64,000 bases of DNA, from contig NZ_LFMW01000012.1 in assembly GCF_001050345.1 (NCBI RefSeq), forward strand, positions 372,001-436,000, in the 5' to 3' direction. Both the position numbers and the translations under genes were made by a program. Within the stretch, counting starts at the first letter, position 1, and every line of letters begins with the position of its first letter. Below, piece after piece: positions 27,134 to 36,300 of the stretch. This DNA is from Pseudomonas fildesensis. GTDB lineage: Bacteria; Pseudomonadota; Gammaproteobacteria; Pseudomonadales; Pseudomonadaceae. The notes below the pieces were generated by a model, which had not been told where the DNA came from, did no database searches, and saw only the letters and a program-made list of their open reading frames with translations.

Positions 27134-28411
27134 ATGAAAGACGCCACCATCGCGCTGCATCACGGTTTCAAGTCGGACCCGACCACCAAGGCCGTCGCCG
27201 TGCCGATCTACCAGAACGTCGCCTTCGAATTCGATAATGCCCAACACGGCGCCGACCTGTTCAACCTGGACGTGCCCGGCAATATCTACACGCGCATCAT
27301 GAACCCCACCAACGATGTGCTGGAGCAGCGTATCGCCGCATTGGAGGGCGGGATCGCAGCCCTGGCCGTTTCAGCCGGCAGCGCGGCGATCCACTATGCG
27401 ATCCAGACCCTGACCCGCGCCGGCGACAATATCGTCACCACGCCGCAGCTCTACGGGGGCACCTACACCCTGTTCGCCCACCTGCTGCCAAGCTTTGGCG
27501 TCGACGTGCGTTTCGCCCGGGACGACTCTGCCGAAGCCATCGCCGAACTGATCGACGACGACACCAAGCTGGTGTACTGCGAAAGTATCGGCAACCCGGC
27601 GGGCAATATCATCGACATCGAAGCCCTGGCCGACGTCGCCCACGCCCGTGGCGTGCCTTTGATGGTGGACAACACCGTGGCCACGCCGATCCTGTGCAAA
27701 CCGATCCAGTTCGGCGCCGACATCGTGGTGCATTCGGTGACCAAATACGTCGGCGGTCACGGCAATTCCTTAGGCGGTGTGATCGTCGACAGTGGCACCT
27801 TCCCCTGGACGAAATACCCGGACAAATTCCCCGGCCTCAACCAGCCCGAGCCGGCCTACCACGGCGTGGTCTACACCGAGAAGTTCGGCCCTGCTGCGTT
27901 CATCGCCCGGGCACGTACCGTACCGCTGCGTAACACGGGCGCGGCACTCGCACCAATGAATGCTTTCCTGCTGCTGCAAGGTTTGGAAACCCTGGCCCTG
28001 CGCATGGAGCGCCACACTGAAAACGCTCTGAAAATCGCTTACTACCTGCAAGGCCATGCCGAGGTGGAATGGGTCAGTTATGCGGGCCTGCCAGACCACC
28101 CGCACCACGCACTGGCGCAAAAATACATGCAGGGCAAACCGTCGGCGATCCTCTCCTTCGGTTTGAAGGGCGGCTACGAAGCTGGCGTGCGTTTCTACGA
28201 TGCCCTGCAAATCTTCAAGCGCCTGGTGAATATCGGCGATGCAAAATCCCTCGCCTGCCATCCGGCGTCCACCACCCATCGGCAGATGAACGAGCAGGAG
28301 CAGGCCAAGGCAGGCGTGAAGCCGGAGATGATTCGCCTGTCGGTGGGTATCGAGGCGATTGAAGACCTGATCGATGATTTGGAGCAGGCGTTGGGTTCAA
28401 CTCAACTCTGA
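27134..28411 (+). CDS. metY: O-acetylhomoserine sulfhydrylase (MetY family)
   Basis: A 425-residue PLP enzyme of the Cys/Met-metabolism family that makes homocysteine from an O-acylhomoserine and sulfide. The PLP-lysine motif HSVTKYVGGHGN lies near residue 205, and SAGSAAIHYAIQTL (about 80-95) binds the phosphate. The start MKDATIALHHGF at 27134 has GGGAGG about 14 bases ahead; an ATG-like frame 36 bases earlier is less likely. The last 15 bases overlap the 3' end of the convergent DUF4123 gene. In P. aeruginosa the homologue is PA5025. Confidence 0.93.
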   Translation: MKDATIALHHGFKSDPTTKAVAVPIYQNVAFEFDNAQHGADLFNLDVPGNIYTRIMNPTNDVLEQRIAALEGGIAALAVSAGSAAIHYAIQTLTRAGDNIVTTPQLYGGTYTLFAHLLPSFGVDVRFARDDSAEAIAELIDDDTKLVYCESIGNPAGNIIDIEALADVAHARGVPLMVDNTVATPILCKPIQFGADIVVHSVTKYVGGHGNSLGGVIVDSGTFPWTKYPDKFPGLNQPEPAYHGVVYTEKFGPAAFIARARTVPLRNTGAALAPMNAFLLLQGLETLALRMERHTENALKIAYYLQGHAEVEWVSYAGLPDHPHHALAQKYMQGKPSAILSFGLKGGYEAGVRFYDALQIFKRLVNIGDAKSLACHPASTTHRQMNEQEQAKAGVKPEMIRLSVGIEAIEDLIDDLEQALGSTQL

Positions 28412-29122
28412 GGCGAGGTAATCGACCAAGGCCCCATGGCTGATGTCCGGACTGCGCGCGAAGTAGGCGACCTTGTGCCGCAAGGTCGCCGTCGTGAAGG
28501 CGCCGTACAGGTCGGGGCGCTGCTCTTCGAGCCATAGCAGCAGGTTGTCGATCAGGGTTTGCGGTGATTGCTCCGCCAAGTATTCCAGTAAGGGCGCAGG
28601 CACTCGCCACCAAGGGCTGGTTTGGGCGGCAGTGACCAGGCCAGCCGCAACGGCCAGCGGCTGGCCATTGATCAGATAACGCTGGAACACCGGCAACACC
28701 TTCCTCGCTTCATCGCCCAGCTTCTGCACAATCGGCAGGAACTGAGCGCCATCCCAGAAGCGCAAAAACACCTCCTGATCATCGGGCAGGTGCACCTTGG
28801 TCAAGCCTTGCAGGTGCGCGATCACCACTTCCAGCGGGCTGGACGATACAGCCAGCCAACCCCAGTCCGTGGATTGGGTGGATGCTATCCAATCGAGGAA
28901 GGCGCTGTCGGGTTCGACAATGCCGACATAGGGCATTACCTCATTCCACTCGGCATAAGCCGTGCCCGCCCAGATGGGATGGAGCGGCGTCCCAGAGGCC
29001 ATGGTTTGCCAAGCGGCAAACGGTTTAGCCTCACTGGCAGTGCCTAGCACCACGAAAATCTGCTCATTGGGTAGCAAAGGCAACTGGATCAGCCAGGCGT
29101 GAGGAATCACGTGTTGATGCAT
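28397..29122 (-). CDS. DUF4123 protein (type VI secretion effector adaptor/chaperone)
   Basis: A 241-residue protein with the DUF4123 pattern: an N-terminal beta/alpha region (WLIQLPLLPNEQIFVVLGT), the central DWGWLAVSSSPLEVVIAHLQGLTKV and the conserved VFLRFWDGAQFLPIV. Proteins of this family (Tap/TEC) load a cognate effector onto VgrG. It starts 15 bases after the vgrG stop on the same strand. Normally an effector gene follows; here the next gene is metY on the other strand, and the two 3' ends overlap by 15 bases. Either the effector is encoded elsewhere or it was lost. Confidence 0.85.
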   Translation of the reverse strand: MHQHVIPHAWLIQLPLLPNEQIFVVLGTASEAKPFAAWQTMASGTPLHPIWAGTAYAEWNEVMPYVGIVEPDSAFLDWIASTQSTDWGWLAVSSSPLEVVIAHLQGLTKVHLPDDQEVFLRFWDGAQFLPIVQKLGDEARKVLPVFQRYLINGQPLAVAAGLVTAAQTSPWWRVPAPLLEYLAEQSPQTLIDNLLLWLEEQRPDLYGAFTTATLRHKVAYFARSPDISHGALVDYLASELS

Positions 29123-29137
29123 AAGAGTAAATTCCTT

Positions 29138-31159
29138 TTAAGGTCGAACTTGAATGTGCCGGGGGATATCACACTGACCGTTCTTGCAGCGTTCACACTC
29201 TTCGCAAAACGGCGCGCTGCGTTTGAGGCTGGCCACCTGCACGCGGCTTAACGGCGCAGGAATCACTGCGAGCAATTTATCCTTCAGCCCAGGCAGCAAC
29301 GGCAAGGCAGCCGGAGCAGGCGCACCGCCGAGCTGAATCGGCACGCTGCTAAAAATCCCGCCCGCCGACATCGTGATCGACTGCCCGCCCGCCTGAATTG
29401 TGACGGTGGCGCCGGCATCAATGACGATGCTTCGCCCCGCTCCAATCTGAATGGTCCGCCCGGCGCGCATCTGTTGCGAACCGCCGACCACCAGATGATC
29501 GTCCTGCTTGAGTTCAGTCAGGCGGTTGCCGTGGGTGATGCGCTGCTCTTCGCCCTGCAACTCATGATGCGACTCGCCGCCCACCCTTACCCGACGCAGG
29601 TTATCCACCTGCACCTGCTGGTCATGCAACACATGCTGGGTCCAATCGCGCTGGGCACGCAGGTAGATTTCCTCGGCCCCCTTGCGGTCTTCAATGCGCA
29701 GTTCGTTGTAACCGCCACCACCCGGGCTGCTCTGGCTGCGCAAGATACTACGGGTCTTGTCTGCCGGCAGGTCGAGGGGCACCGGCTTTGTCGCGTTGGG
29801 CAGGCAGCCCATCACCAGCGGCATATCCATGTCGCCATTGACGAAACCCACCAGGACTTCCATGCCCACTCGCGGGATCAGCACCGAACCATAGCGGTCA
29901 TGAGCCCAGGCACTGGCGACCCGCAGCCAGCAACTGGAATGATCGTTGTGTTCCCCGGCCCGGTCCCAGGCCAGTTGCACCTTGACCCGGCCGTATTCGT
30001 CGCAATGGATTTCACTGTCGACGGGCCCGGTCACCACCGCGTTCTGATAGCCCGATATGGACGGGCGCACGTGCTCGGGCAATGGCGGACGAAAGATCAC
30101 ATCCCACGGCGCAGCGACAAACTCATTGCGATAACCCTGACGAAAATCCCCGCCTGCGACCTCCGTCACAGCCTCCTCCAACACCTGGGGTTGCCTGCCC
30201 TCATGGGTGACTCGCGTCACCAGCCACAAGTCATTCCAGGCCTCGCGCGGGTGCCCCGTCAACGCGAGGAACCGGCCACTGAGCAACGCGGGCTCGTCCC
30301 CGTTGCCATGGGCCAGTCGATAGTCACTGCGGTGGCGTTCCAGGCCACGTTGGGCGAGGTATTTACCGTGGAGCCGATCACTGAAGTGGCCTGGGTATGC
30401 CTGCTTTTCAAGCGCCGGGAACTGCTCAACAGCGACTTCACTTTCCAACTGCAGGCGCGGTTTGCGAAAGTCGTAATCGCGCAGGTTCACCGCCGTGGTG
30501 CGAATCGCCAGCTGCACCGCAAAGCGCTTGATCGCCGGGGTATCAGCCACCATCCCGGAACCGGGTGTGTAAGGGGTGGGCTGATCCGGTTGGGCGAACA
30601 CCGTCTGGTCATCGCCGAACACCAGAAGGTGCCCCTCGGCCGAGTGCTGAAAGTGATAGTGAATGCCCAGCTCGGCGCACAGCCGCTGAATGAACGCCAG
30701 GTCGGTCTCGCCGAACTGCACGCAGTACTCGCGCTCAGGGTAAGTGCCGCTCAGGCGAAATTCGAATCGGTCGCTCTGAACCCCCTGCCCCAGCAGTACC
30801 TGCGCAACAATCTGCGGCACCGTCTTGTGCTGGAAAATGCGTTGGTGGCTGCTATGCGCCAGATACGCCAACTGCGGCACAAGGCTGATCTGATAGCGCG
30901 TCAGGCGACGCCCTGAATCGCCCTGCGCCACCCGGGCAACCAAGCCGTGGACGCCATGACCCTGATCGTCGAAGCCGAGATAGACCGGGCGATGCAGCAG
31001 GCTTTCCAGATCAAGATCGGGCTGTTCGCTGACCAATTCAAGGTTAAAACAGTAGGGCTGACTGATAGCCTCCTCACCTTTGAAGCTATAGACCTTAAGG
31101 TCGCTGGCAACCCCATCCAAGGTCAGGTTGAAGGCACTTTGATTGGCAGGAGCGAACAT
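29138..31159 (-). CDS. vgrG: Type VI secretion spike protein VgrG
   Basis: A 673-residue VgrG. The N-terminal gp27-like part starts MFAPANQSAFNLTLDGV and includes VYSFKGEEAISQPYCFNLELVS; the gp5-like OB fold has DEYGRVKVQLAWDR and the following WLRVASAWAHDRYGSVLIPRVG. The C-terminal beta-helix shows repeats such as GAGRSIVIDAGATVTIQAGG. A tail of about 75 residues follows, with a proline-rich part and a cysteine cluster CEECERCKNGQC. The ATG at 31159 was chosen because the 21 residues of the longer frame do not match the family. The tail probably contacts a cargo or a PAAR tip. No other T6SS structural gene lies nearby. Confidence 0.93.
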   Translation of the reverse strand: MFAPANQSAFNLTLDGVASDLKVYSFKGEEAISQPYCFNLELVSEQPDLDLESLLHRPVYLGFDDQGHGVHGLVARVAQGDSGRRLTRYQISLVPQLAYLAHSSHQRIFQHKTVPQIVAQVLLGQGVQSDRFEFRLSGTYPEREYCVQFGETDLAFIQRLCAELGIHYHFQHSAEGHLLVFGDDQTVFAQPDQPTPYTPGSGMVADTPAIKRFAVQLAIRTTAVNLRDYDFRKPRLQLESEVAVEQFPALEKQAYPGHFSDRLHGKYLAQRGLERHRSDYRLAHGNGDEPALLSGRFLALTGHPREAWNDLWLVTRVTHEGRQPQVLEEAVTEVAGGDFRQGYRNEFVAAPWDVIFRPPLPEHVRPSISGYQNAVVTGPVDSEIHCDEYGRVKVQLAWDRAGEHNDHSSCWLRVASAWAHDRYGSVLIPRVGMEVLVGFVNGDMDMPLVMGCLPNATKPVPLDLPADKTRSILRSQSSPGGGGYNELRIEDRKGAEEIYLRAQRDWTQHVLHDQQVQVDNLRRVRVGGESHHELQGEEQRITHGNRLTELKQDDHLVVGGSQQMRAGRTIQIGAGRSIVIDAGATVTIQAGGQSITMSAGGIFSSVPIQLGGAPAPAALPLLPGLKDKLLAVIPAPLSRVQVASLKRSAPFCEECERCKNGQCDIPRHIQVRP

Positions 31160-31293
31160 CCGGTGTTTCTCTGCTTGGGGTAGGCGGCAGATTCTGCACC
31201 ACTGTTGGGCCCTACTGAGCACGCCCCAAATAAATCAGTAAAACCCTACACGCCAGCGTCTGAATCTTCTTCGCGCCGGCCCAAATCGCACGC

Positions 31294-31330
31294 AAAAAAA
31301 GGCCCGCCATCCGTAGGATGCGGGCCTTTC
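31294..31330 (-). terminator. Intrinsic terminator of putP
   Basis: AAAGGCCCGC (31298-31307) and GCGGGCCTTT (31320-31329) form a perfect 10-bp stem. On the minus strand it is followed by a run of seven T, so it terminates putP. Confidence 0.9.
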
Positions 31331-31363
31331 TTTCAACTCAACGAGCGCTAGGCGCCCGGTGAA

Positions 31364-32848
31364 TTACTTGTTGAGGTTGTAGTCTTTTTCAGCAGCATCA
31401 AAACGCTCGACCATACCGGCAGTCGGGGCGCCCATTTTGCTCACGAAGTAAATCGCCAGGCTGGCGAAGATGAAGCCTGGGATGATTTCGTACAGGCCCA
31501 GCAACTCGAAGTGTTTCCACACGATCACGGTAATCGCACCCACCAGGATGCCGGCCAGTGCGCCGTTGCGGGTCATGTTTTTCCAGATCACCGAGATCAG
31601 TACCACAGGCCCGAACGCGGCGCCAAAGCCGGCCCAGGCGTAGCTGACCAGGCCGAGCACACGGTTGTTCGGGTTGGCAGCCATGGCGATAGCAATCAAT
31701 GCCACCAGCAGCACCATGGCGCGACCGACCCAGACCAGCTCAACCTGGGAAGCATTTTTGCGCAGGAAGGTCTTGTAGAAGTCTTCAGTCAGGGCGCTGG
31801 AGCACACCAGCAACTGGCAGCTCAGGGTGCTCATCACTGCCGCCAGGATGGCCGACAGCAACACGCCCGCGATCCATGGGTTGAACAGCAGCTTGGCCAG
31901 TTCGATGAACACACGTTCATGGTTCTCGTTGACCGGGCCGGCCACTTCCGGGTGCGCCGAGAAGTAAGCGATACCGAAGAAGCCCACGGCCACAGTGCCG
32001 CCCAGGCACAGGATCATCCAGGTCATGGAGATGCGACGCGCATTGGCGATCGACTTTACCGAATCCGCCGCCATGAAACGCGCGAGGATATGTGGCTGGC
32101 CGAAGTAACCCAGGCCCCAGCCCATCAGCGAGATGATGCCGATGAAGGTGGTGTTTTTCAGCATGTTGAAGTTGTCGGGGTTCTTCGCTTCGATCGCCAG
32201 GAAGGCGGTGTCGATACCGCCGGTGGCCAGCAGCACGATGATCGGCGTGAGGATCAGCGCGAAGATCATCAGCGTGGCTTGTACGGTGTCGGTCCAGCTC
32301 ACAGCGAGGAAACCACCGACGAAGGTGTAGGCAATGGTCGCTGCAGCACCGGCCCACAGCGCGGTCTCGTAGGACATGCCGAAGGTGCTTTCGAACAGAC
32401 GCGCACCGGCGACGATGCCGGAGGCGCAATAGATGGTGAAGAACACCAGGATCACCACCGCGGAGATGATCCGCAGCAGCCCGCTTTTATCTTCGAAACG
32501 GCTGGAGAAGTAATCCGGCAGCGTCAGGGCATCGCCGTTGTGTTCGGTCTGTACCCGCAGGCGACCGGCCACGAACAACCAGTTGAGGTAGGCACCGACG
32601 ATCAGGCCAATGGCGATCCAGCTTTCCGACAGGCCGGACATGTAGATCGCGCCCGGCAGGCCCATCAACAACCAGCCGCTCATGTCGGAAGCACCGGCTG
32701 ACAAGGCAGTCACCACGCTACCGAGGCTGCGACCGCCCAGGATGTAATCGGAAAGGTTGTTGGTGGAGCGATAGGCCATCAAGCCGATCAGCACCATTGC
32801 TGCGATGTAGATCACGAACGTGATCAGGGTTGGATTACTAACGCTCAT
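31364..32848 (-). CDS. putP: Sodium/proline symporter PutP
   Basis: A 494-residue inner-membrane solute:sodium symporter with about 13 transmembrane helices. The N-terminal TLITFVIYIAAMVLIGLMAY and the signature LSAGASDMSGWLLMGLPGA (about residues 50-68) are diagnostic of PutP; the serine-rich first half contains the Na+ and proline ligands. It imports proline for catabolism or osmoprotection. It diverges from putA across 461 bases that hold four PutA-operator-like boxes, so it is probably repressed by PutA without proline. It ends before a strong intrinsic terminator. Confidence 0.95.
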   Translation of the reverse strand: MSVSNPTLITFVIYIAAMVLIGLMAYRSTNNLSDYILGGRSLGSVVTALSAGASDMSGWLLMGLPGAIYMSGLSESWIAIGLIVGAYLNWLFVAGRLRVQTEHNGDALTLPDYFSSRFEDKSGLLRIISAVVILVFFTIYCASGIVAGARLFESTFGMSYETALWAGAAATIAYTFVGGFLAVSWTDTVQATLMIFALILTPIIVLLATGGIDTAFLAIEAKNPDNFNMLKNTTFIGIISLMGWGLGYFGQPHILARFMAADSVKSIANARRISMTWMILCLGGTVAVGFFGIAYFSAHPEVAGPVNENHERVFIELAKLLFNPWIAGVLLSAILAAVMSTLSCQLLVCSSALTEDFYKTFLRKNASQVELVWVGRAMVLLVALIAIAMAANPNNRVLGLVSYAWAGFGAAFGPVVLISVIWKNMTRNGALAGILVGAITVIVWKHFELLGLYEIIPGFIFASLAIYFVSKMGAPTAGMVERFDAAEKDYNLNK

Positions 32849-32997
32849 AAGAGTGACGCCCTGGCTTTGTTTTTATGTAGCAGCGGTCTGTCAGACGGCC
32901 ACCCACGCATAGTGGGATAGACGAGCCTGCGTGCCGCGCATTTATGACTGACGTTTCCCCAGGAAAGCCGTCAGCCGATGAACCGTACCGTAAAGGC

Positions 32998-33048
32998 GGT
33001 TGCACCTTGGGCGCGAATGCTATTCAACAAAGCAAATAAGGTGCAACC
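32998..33048. promoter_or_regulatory. PutA operator-like pair, putP side
   Basis: GGTTGCACC occurs at 32998-33006 on the plus strand, and its inverse GGTGCAACC at 33040-33048. Both contain GTTGCA, the core of the PutA operator known from E. coli. They lie about 150-200 bases upstream of the putP start, where they can control divergent transcription. Confidence 0.7.
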
Positions 33049-33220
33049 AGTTTCTCGAGAATAAGTAGCACCCGGATGTGAATTGCAGAAAACAGCCCGT
33101 TTTTGCTCCTTTTCGGAGCAAGAACAGCCGATATCAGAAGCAAATGCACCAAGACAAAGCGGATTCGGTCGATGACCTATTTTTTTCCCGATCACGATCG
33201 AAAATTTCCTGAATAAAAAG

Positions 33221-33240
33221 GGTTGCACCCGGTTGCACCT
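33221..33240. promoter_or_regulatory. PutA operator-like tandem boxes, putA side
   Basis: Two direct copies GGTTGCACC(C/T) lie end to end at 33221-33230 and 33231-33240, one helical turn apart, about 70 bases upstream of the putA start. The core GTTGCA matches the site bound by the ribbon-helix-helix domain of PutA. Confidence 0.75.
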
Positions 33241-33274
33241 CGCCATGCGCAAAGCTAATCTTGCCGCCAGCTGA

Positions 33275-33292
33275 TGCCACTCGTTAGTGGCA
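33275..33292 (+). other. Hairpin in the putA leader
   Basis: TGCCACT (33275-33281), loop CGTT, AGTGGCA (33286-33292). It ends 5 bases before the Shine-Dalgarno GAGGAT of putA. It could tune translation initiation; no function is proven. Confidence 0.4.
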
Positions 33293-33309
33293 CCCATGAG
33301 GATAAGAAA

Positions 33310-36300
33310 ATGGCTACGACCACCCTTGGGGTCAAACTTGACGACCCGACCCGCGAGCGCCTGAAGGCGGCCGCGACCTCGATTGATCGCACGCCACACT
33401 GGCTGATCAAGCAGGCGATTTTCAATTACCTGGAGAAACTCGAGGGTGGTGCAACCCTGACCGAGCTCAATGGCTTGAGCAGCAAGGACGCTGAAGATGC
33501 AGGCGAAGTCCAGACCGACCACGCCCACCAGTGTTTCCTTGAGTTCGCCGAGAGCATCCTGCCGCAATCCGTATTGCGCGCCTCGATCACCGCCGCCTAC
33601 CGCCGCCCCGAGCCGGAAGTGGTGCCGATGCTGATTGAGCAGGCGCGCCTGCCGGTAGCGATGGCCGAAGCCACCCACAAGTTGGCCGCCTCGATTGCCG
33701 AGAAACTGCGCAACCAGAAGAGCGCCGGCGGCCGTGCCGGTATTGTTCAGGGGCTGCTGCAGGAGTTTTCCCTGTCGTCCCAGGAAGGCGTGGCGCTGAT
33801 GTGCCTGGCCGAAGCGCTGCTGCGTATTCCGGACAAAGGCACCCGTGACGCGCTGATCCGCGACAAGATCAGCACCGGCAACTGGCAGCCGCACCTGGGC
33901 AACAGCCCGTCGCTGTTCGTCAACGCCGCCACCTGGGGCCTGCTGCTGACCGGCAAACTGGTCGCCACCCACAACGAAGCCGGCCTCACCTCGTCCCTGA
34001 GCCGCATCATCGGTAAAAGCGGCGAGCCGATGATCCGCAAGGGTGTCGACATGGCCATGCGCCTGATGGGCGAACAGTTCGTCACCGGAGAAACCATCGC
34101 CGAAGCCCTGGCCAACGCGAGCAAGTTCGAAGCCAAGGGCTTCCGTTACTCCTACGACATGCTCGGTGAAGCCGCGCTGACCGAACACGATGCGCAGAAG
34201 TACCTGGCCTCGTACGAACAAGCCATTCACTCGATCGGCAAAGCTTCCCACGGCCGTGGGATCTATGAAGGCCCGGGCATTTCCATCAAGCTCTCGGCAC
34301 TGCACCCGCGTTACAGCCGCGCCCAGTACGAGCGCGTGATGGACGAGCTGTACCCGCGCCTGCTGTCCCTGACCCTGCTGGCCAAGCAATACGACATCGG
34401 CCTGAACATCGACGCCGAAGAAGCCGACCGCCTGGAGCTGTCGCTCGACCTGCTCGAACGCCTGTGCTTCGAGCCGCAACTGACCGGCTGGAACGGCATC
34501 GGCTTTGTGATCCAGGCTTACCAGAAGCGTTGCCCGTATGTGATCGACTACGTCATCGACCTGGCACGCCGCAGCCGCCATCGCCTGATGATCCGCCTGG
34601 TAAAAGGCGCGTACTGGGACAGCGAAATCAAGCGCGCCCAGGTCGAAGGCCTGGAAGGCTACCCGGTCTACACCCGTAAGGTGTACACCGACGTTTCCTA
34701 CATCGCCTGCGCACGCAAGCTGCTGTCGGTACCGGAAGTCATCTACCCGCAGTTCGCCACGCACAACGCCCATACCCTGTCGGCGATTTACCATATCGCC
34801 GGTCAGAACTATTACCCCGGCCAGTACGAGTTCCAATGCCTGCACGGCATGGGTGAACCGTTGTACGAGCAGGTGGTAGGCAAAGTTTCCGAAGGCAAGC
34901 TGAACCGTCCGTGCCGCGTGTACGCACCGGTCGGCACCCACGAAACACTGTTGGCTTACCTGGTCCGTCGCCTGCTGGAAAACGGCGCCAACACCTCGTT
35001 CGTCAACCGCATCGCCGACCAATCCATATCGATTCAGGAGCTGGTGGCCGATCCAGTGGCCAGCATCGAGCAGATGGCGACGCTGGAAGGCGGCTTCGGC
35101 CTGCCGCACCCGCGTATCCCACTGCCGCGCGACCTGTACGGCAGCGACCGCGCCAACTCGGCCGGTATCGACCTGGCCAACGAACACCGTTTGGCGTCGC
35201 TGTCCTGCGCCTTGCTGGCTTCTGCACATAACGACTGGAAAGCCGCGCCGATGCTCGGTTGCGCCTCCAGCGATCAGGCTGCCGCACCGGTATTGAACCC
35301 GTCCGACTTGCGTGACGTGGTCGGCCATGTTCAGGAAGCCACCGTCGAAGACGTCGACAACGCCATCCAGTGCGCCATCAATGCTGGCCCGATCTGGCAG
35401 GCCACCCCGCCAGCCGAGCGCGCCGCGATCCTGGAACGCGCCGCCGATTTGATGGAGGGCGAGATCCAGCCACTGATGGGCCTGCTGGCCCGTGAAGCCG
35501 GCAAGACCTTCGCCAACGCCATCGCTGAAGTGCGTGAGGCCGTGGACTTCTTGCGTTACTACGCGGTACAGGCCCGTAACGATTTCACCAACGACGCCCA
35601 CCGCCCATTGGGTCCGGTGGTCTGCATCAGCCCGTGGAACTTCCCGCTGGCGATCTTCAGCGGCCAGGTCGCCGCAGCACTGGCCGCCGGTAACCCGGTA
35701 CTGGCCAAGCCTGCCGAGCAAACACCGTTGGTCGCGGCCCAGGCCGTACGCATCTTGCTCGAAGCCGGCATTCCGGAAGGCGTGCTGCAACTGCTGCCGG
35801 GCCAGGGCGAAACCGTCGGCGCCCGTCTGGTGGGTGATGATCGCGTCAAAGGCGTGATGTTCACCGGTTCCACCGAAGTCGCGCGCCTGCTGCAACGCAG
35901 TGTCGCCGGCCGCCTGGATGCCCAGGGCCGTCCGATCCCGCTGATCGCCGAAACCGGTGGCCAGAACGCCATGATCGTCGACTCCTCGGCGCTGACCGAA
36001 CAAGTGGTCATCGACGTGGTCTCCTCCGCCTTCGACAGTGCCGGCCAGCGTTGCTCGGCCCTGCGCGTATTGTGCTTGCAGGAAGATTCCGCAGACCGTG
36101 TCATCGAAATGCTCAAAGGAGCCATGGCTGAATGCCGCCTCGGCAACCCTGAGCGCCTGTCGGTAGACATTGGCCCGGTGATCGACGCCGAAGCCAAGGC
36201 CGGCATCGAGAAACACATCCAGGCCATGCGCGACAAAGGTCGCAACGTGTATCAGGTGGCGATTGCCGATAGCGAAGAGGTCAAGCGCGGCACCTTCGTG

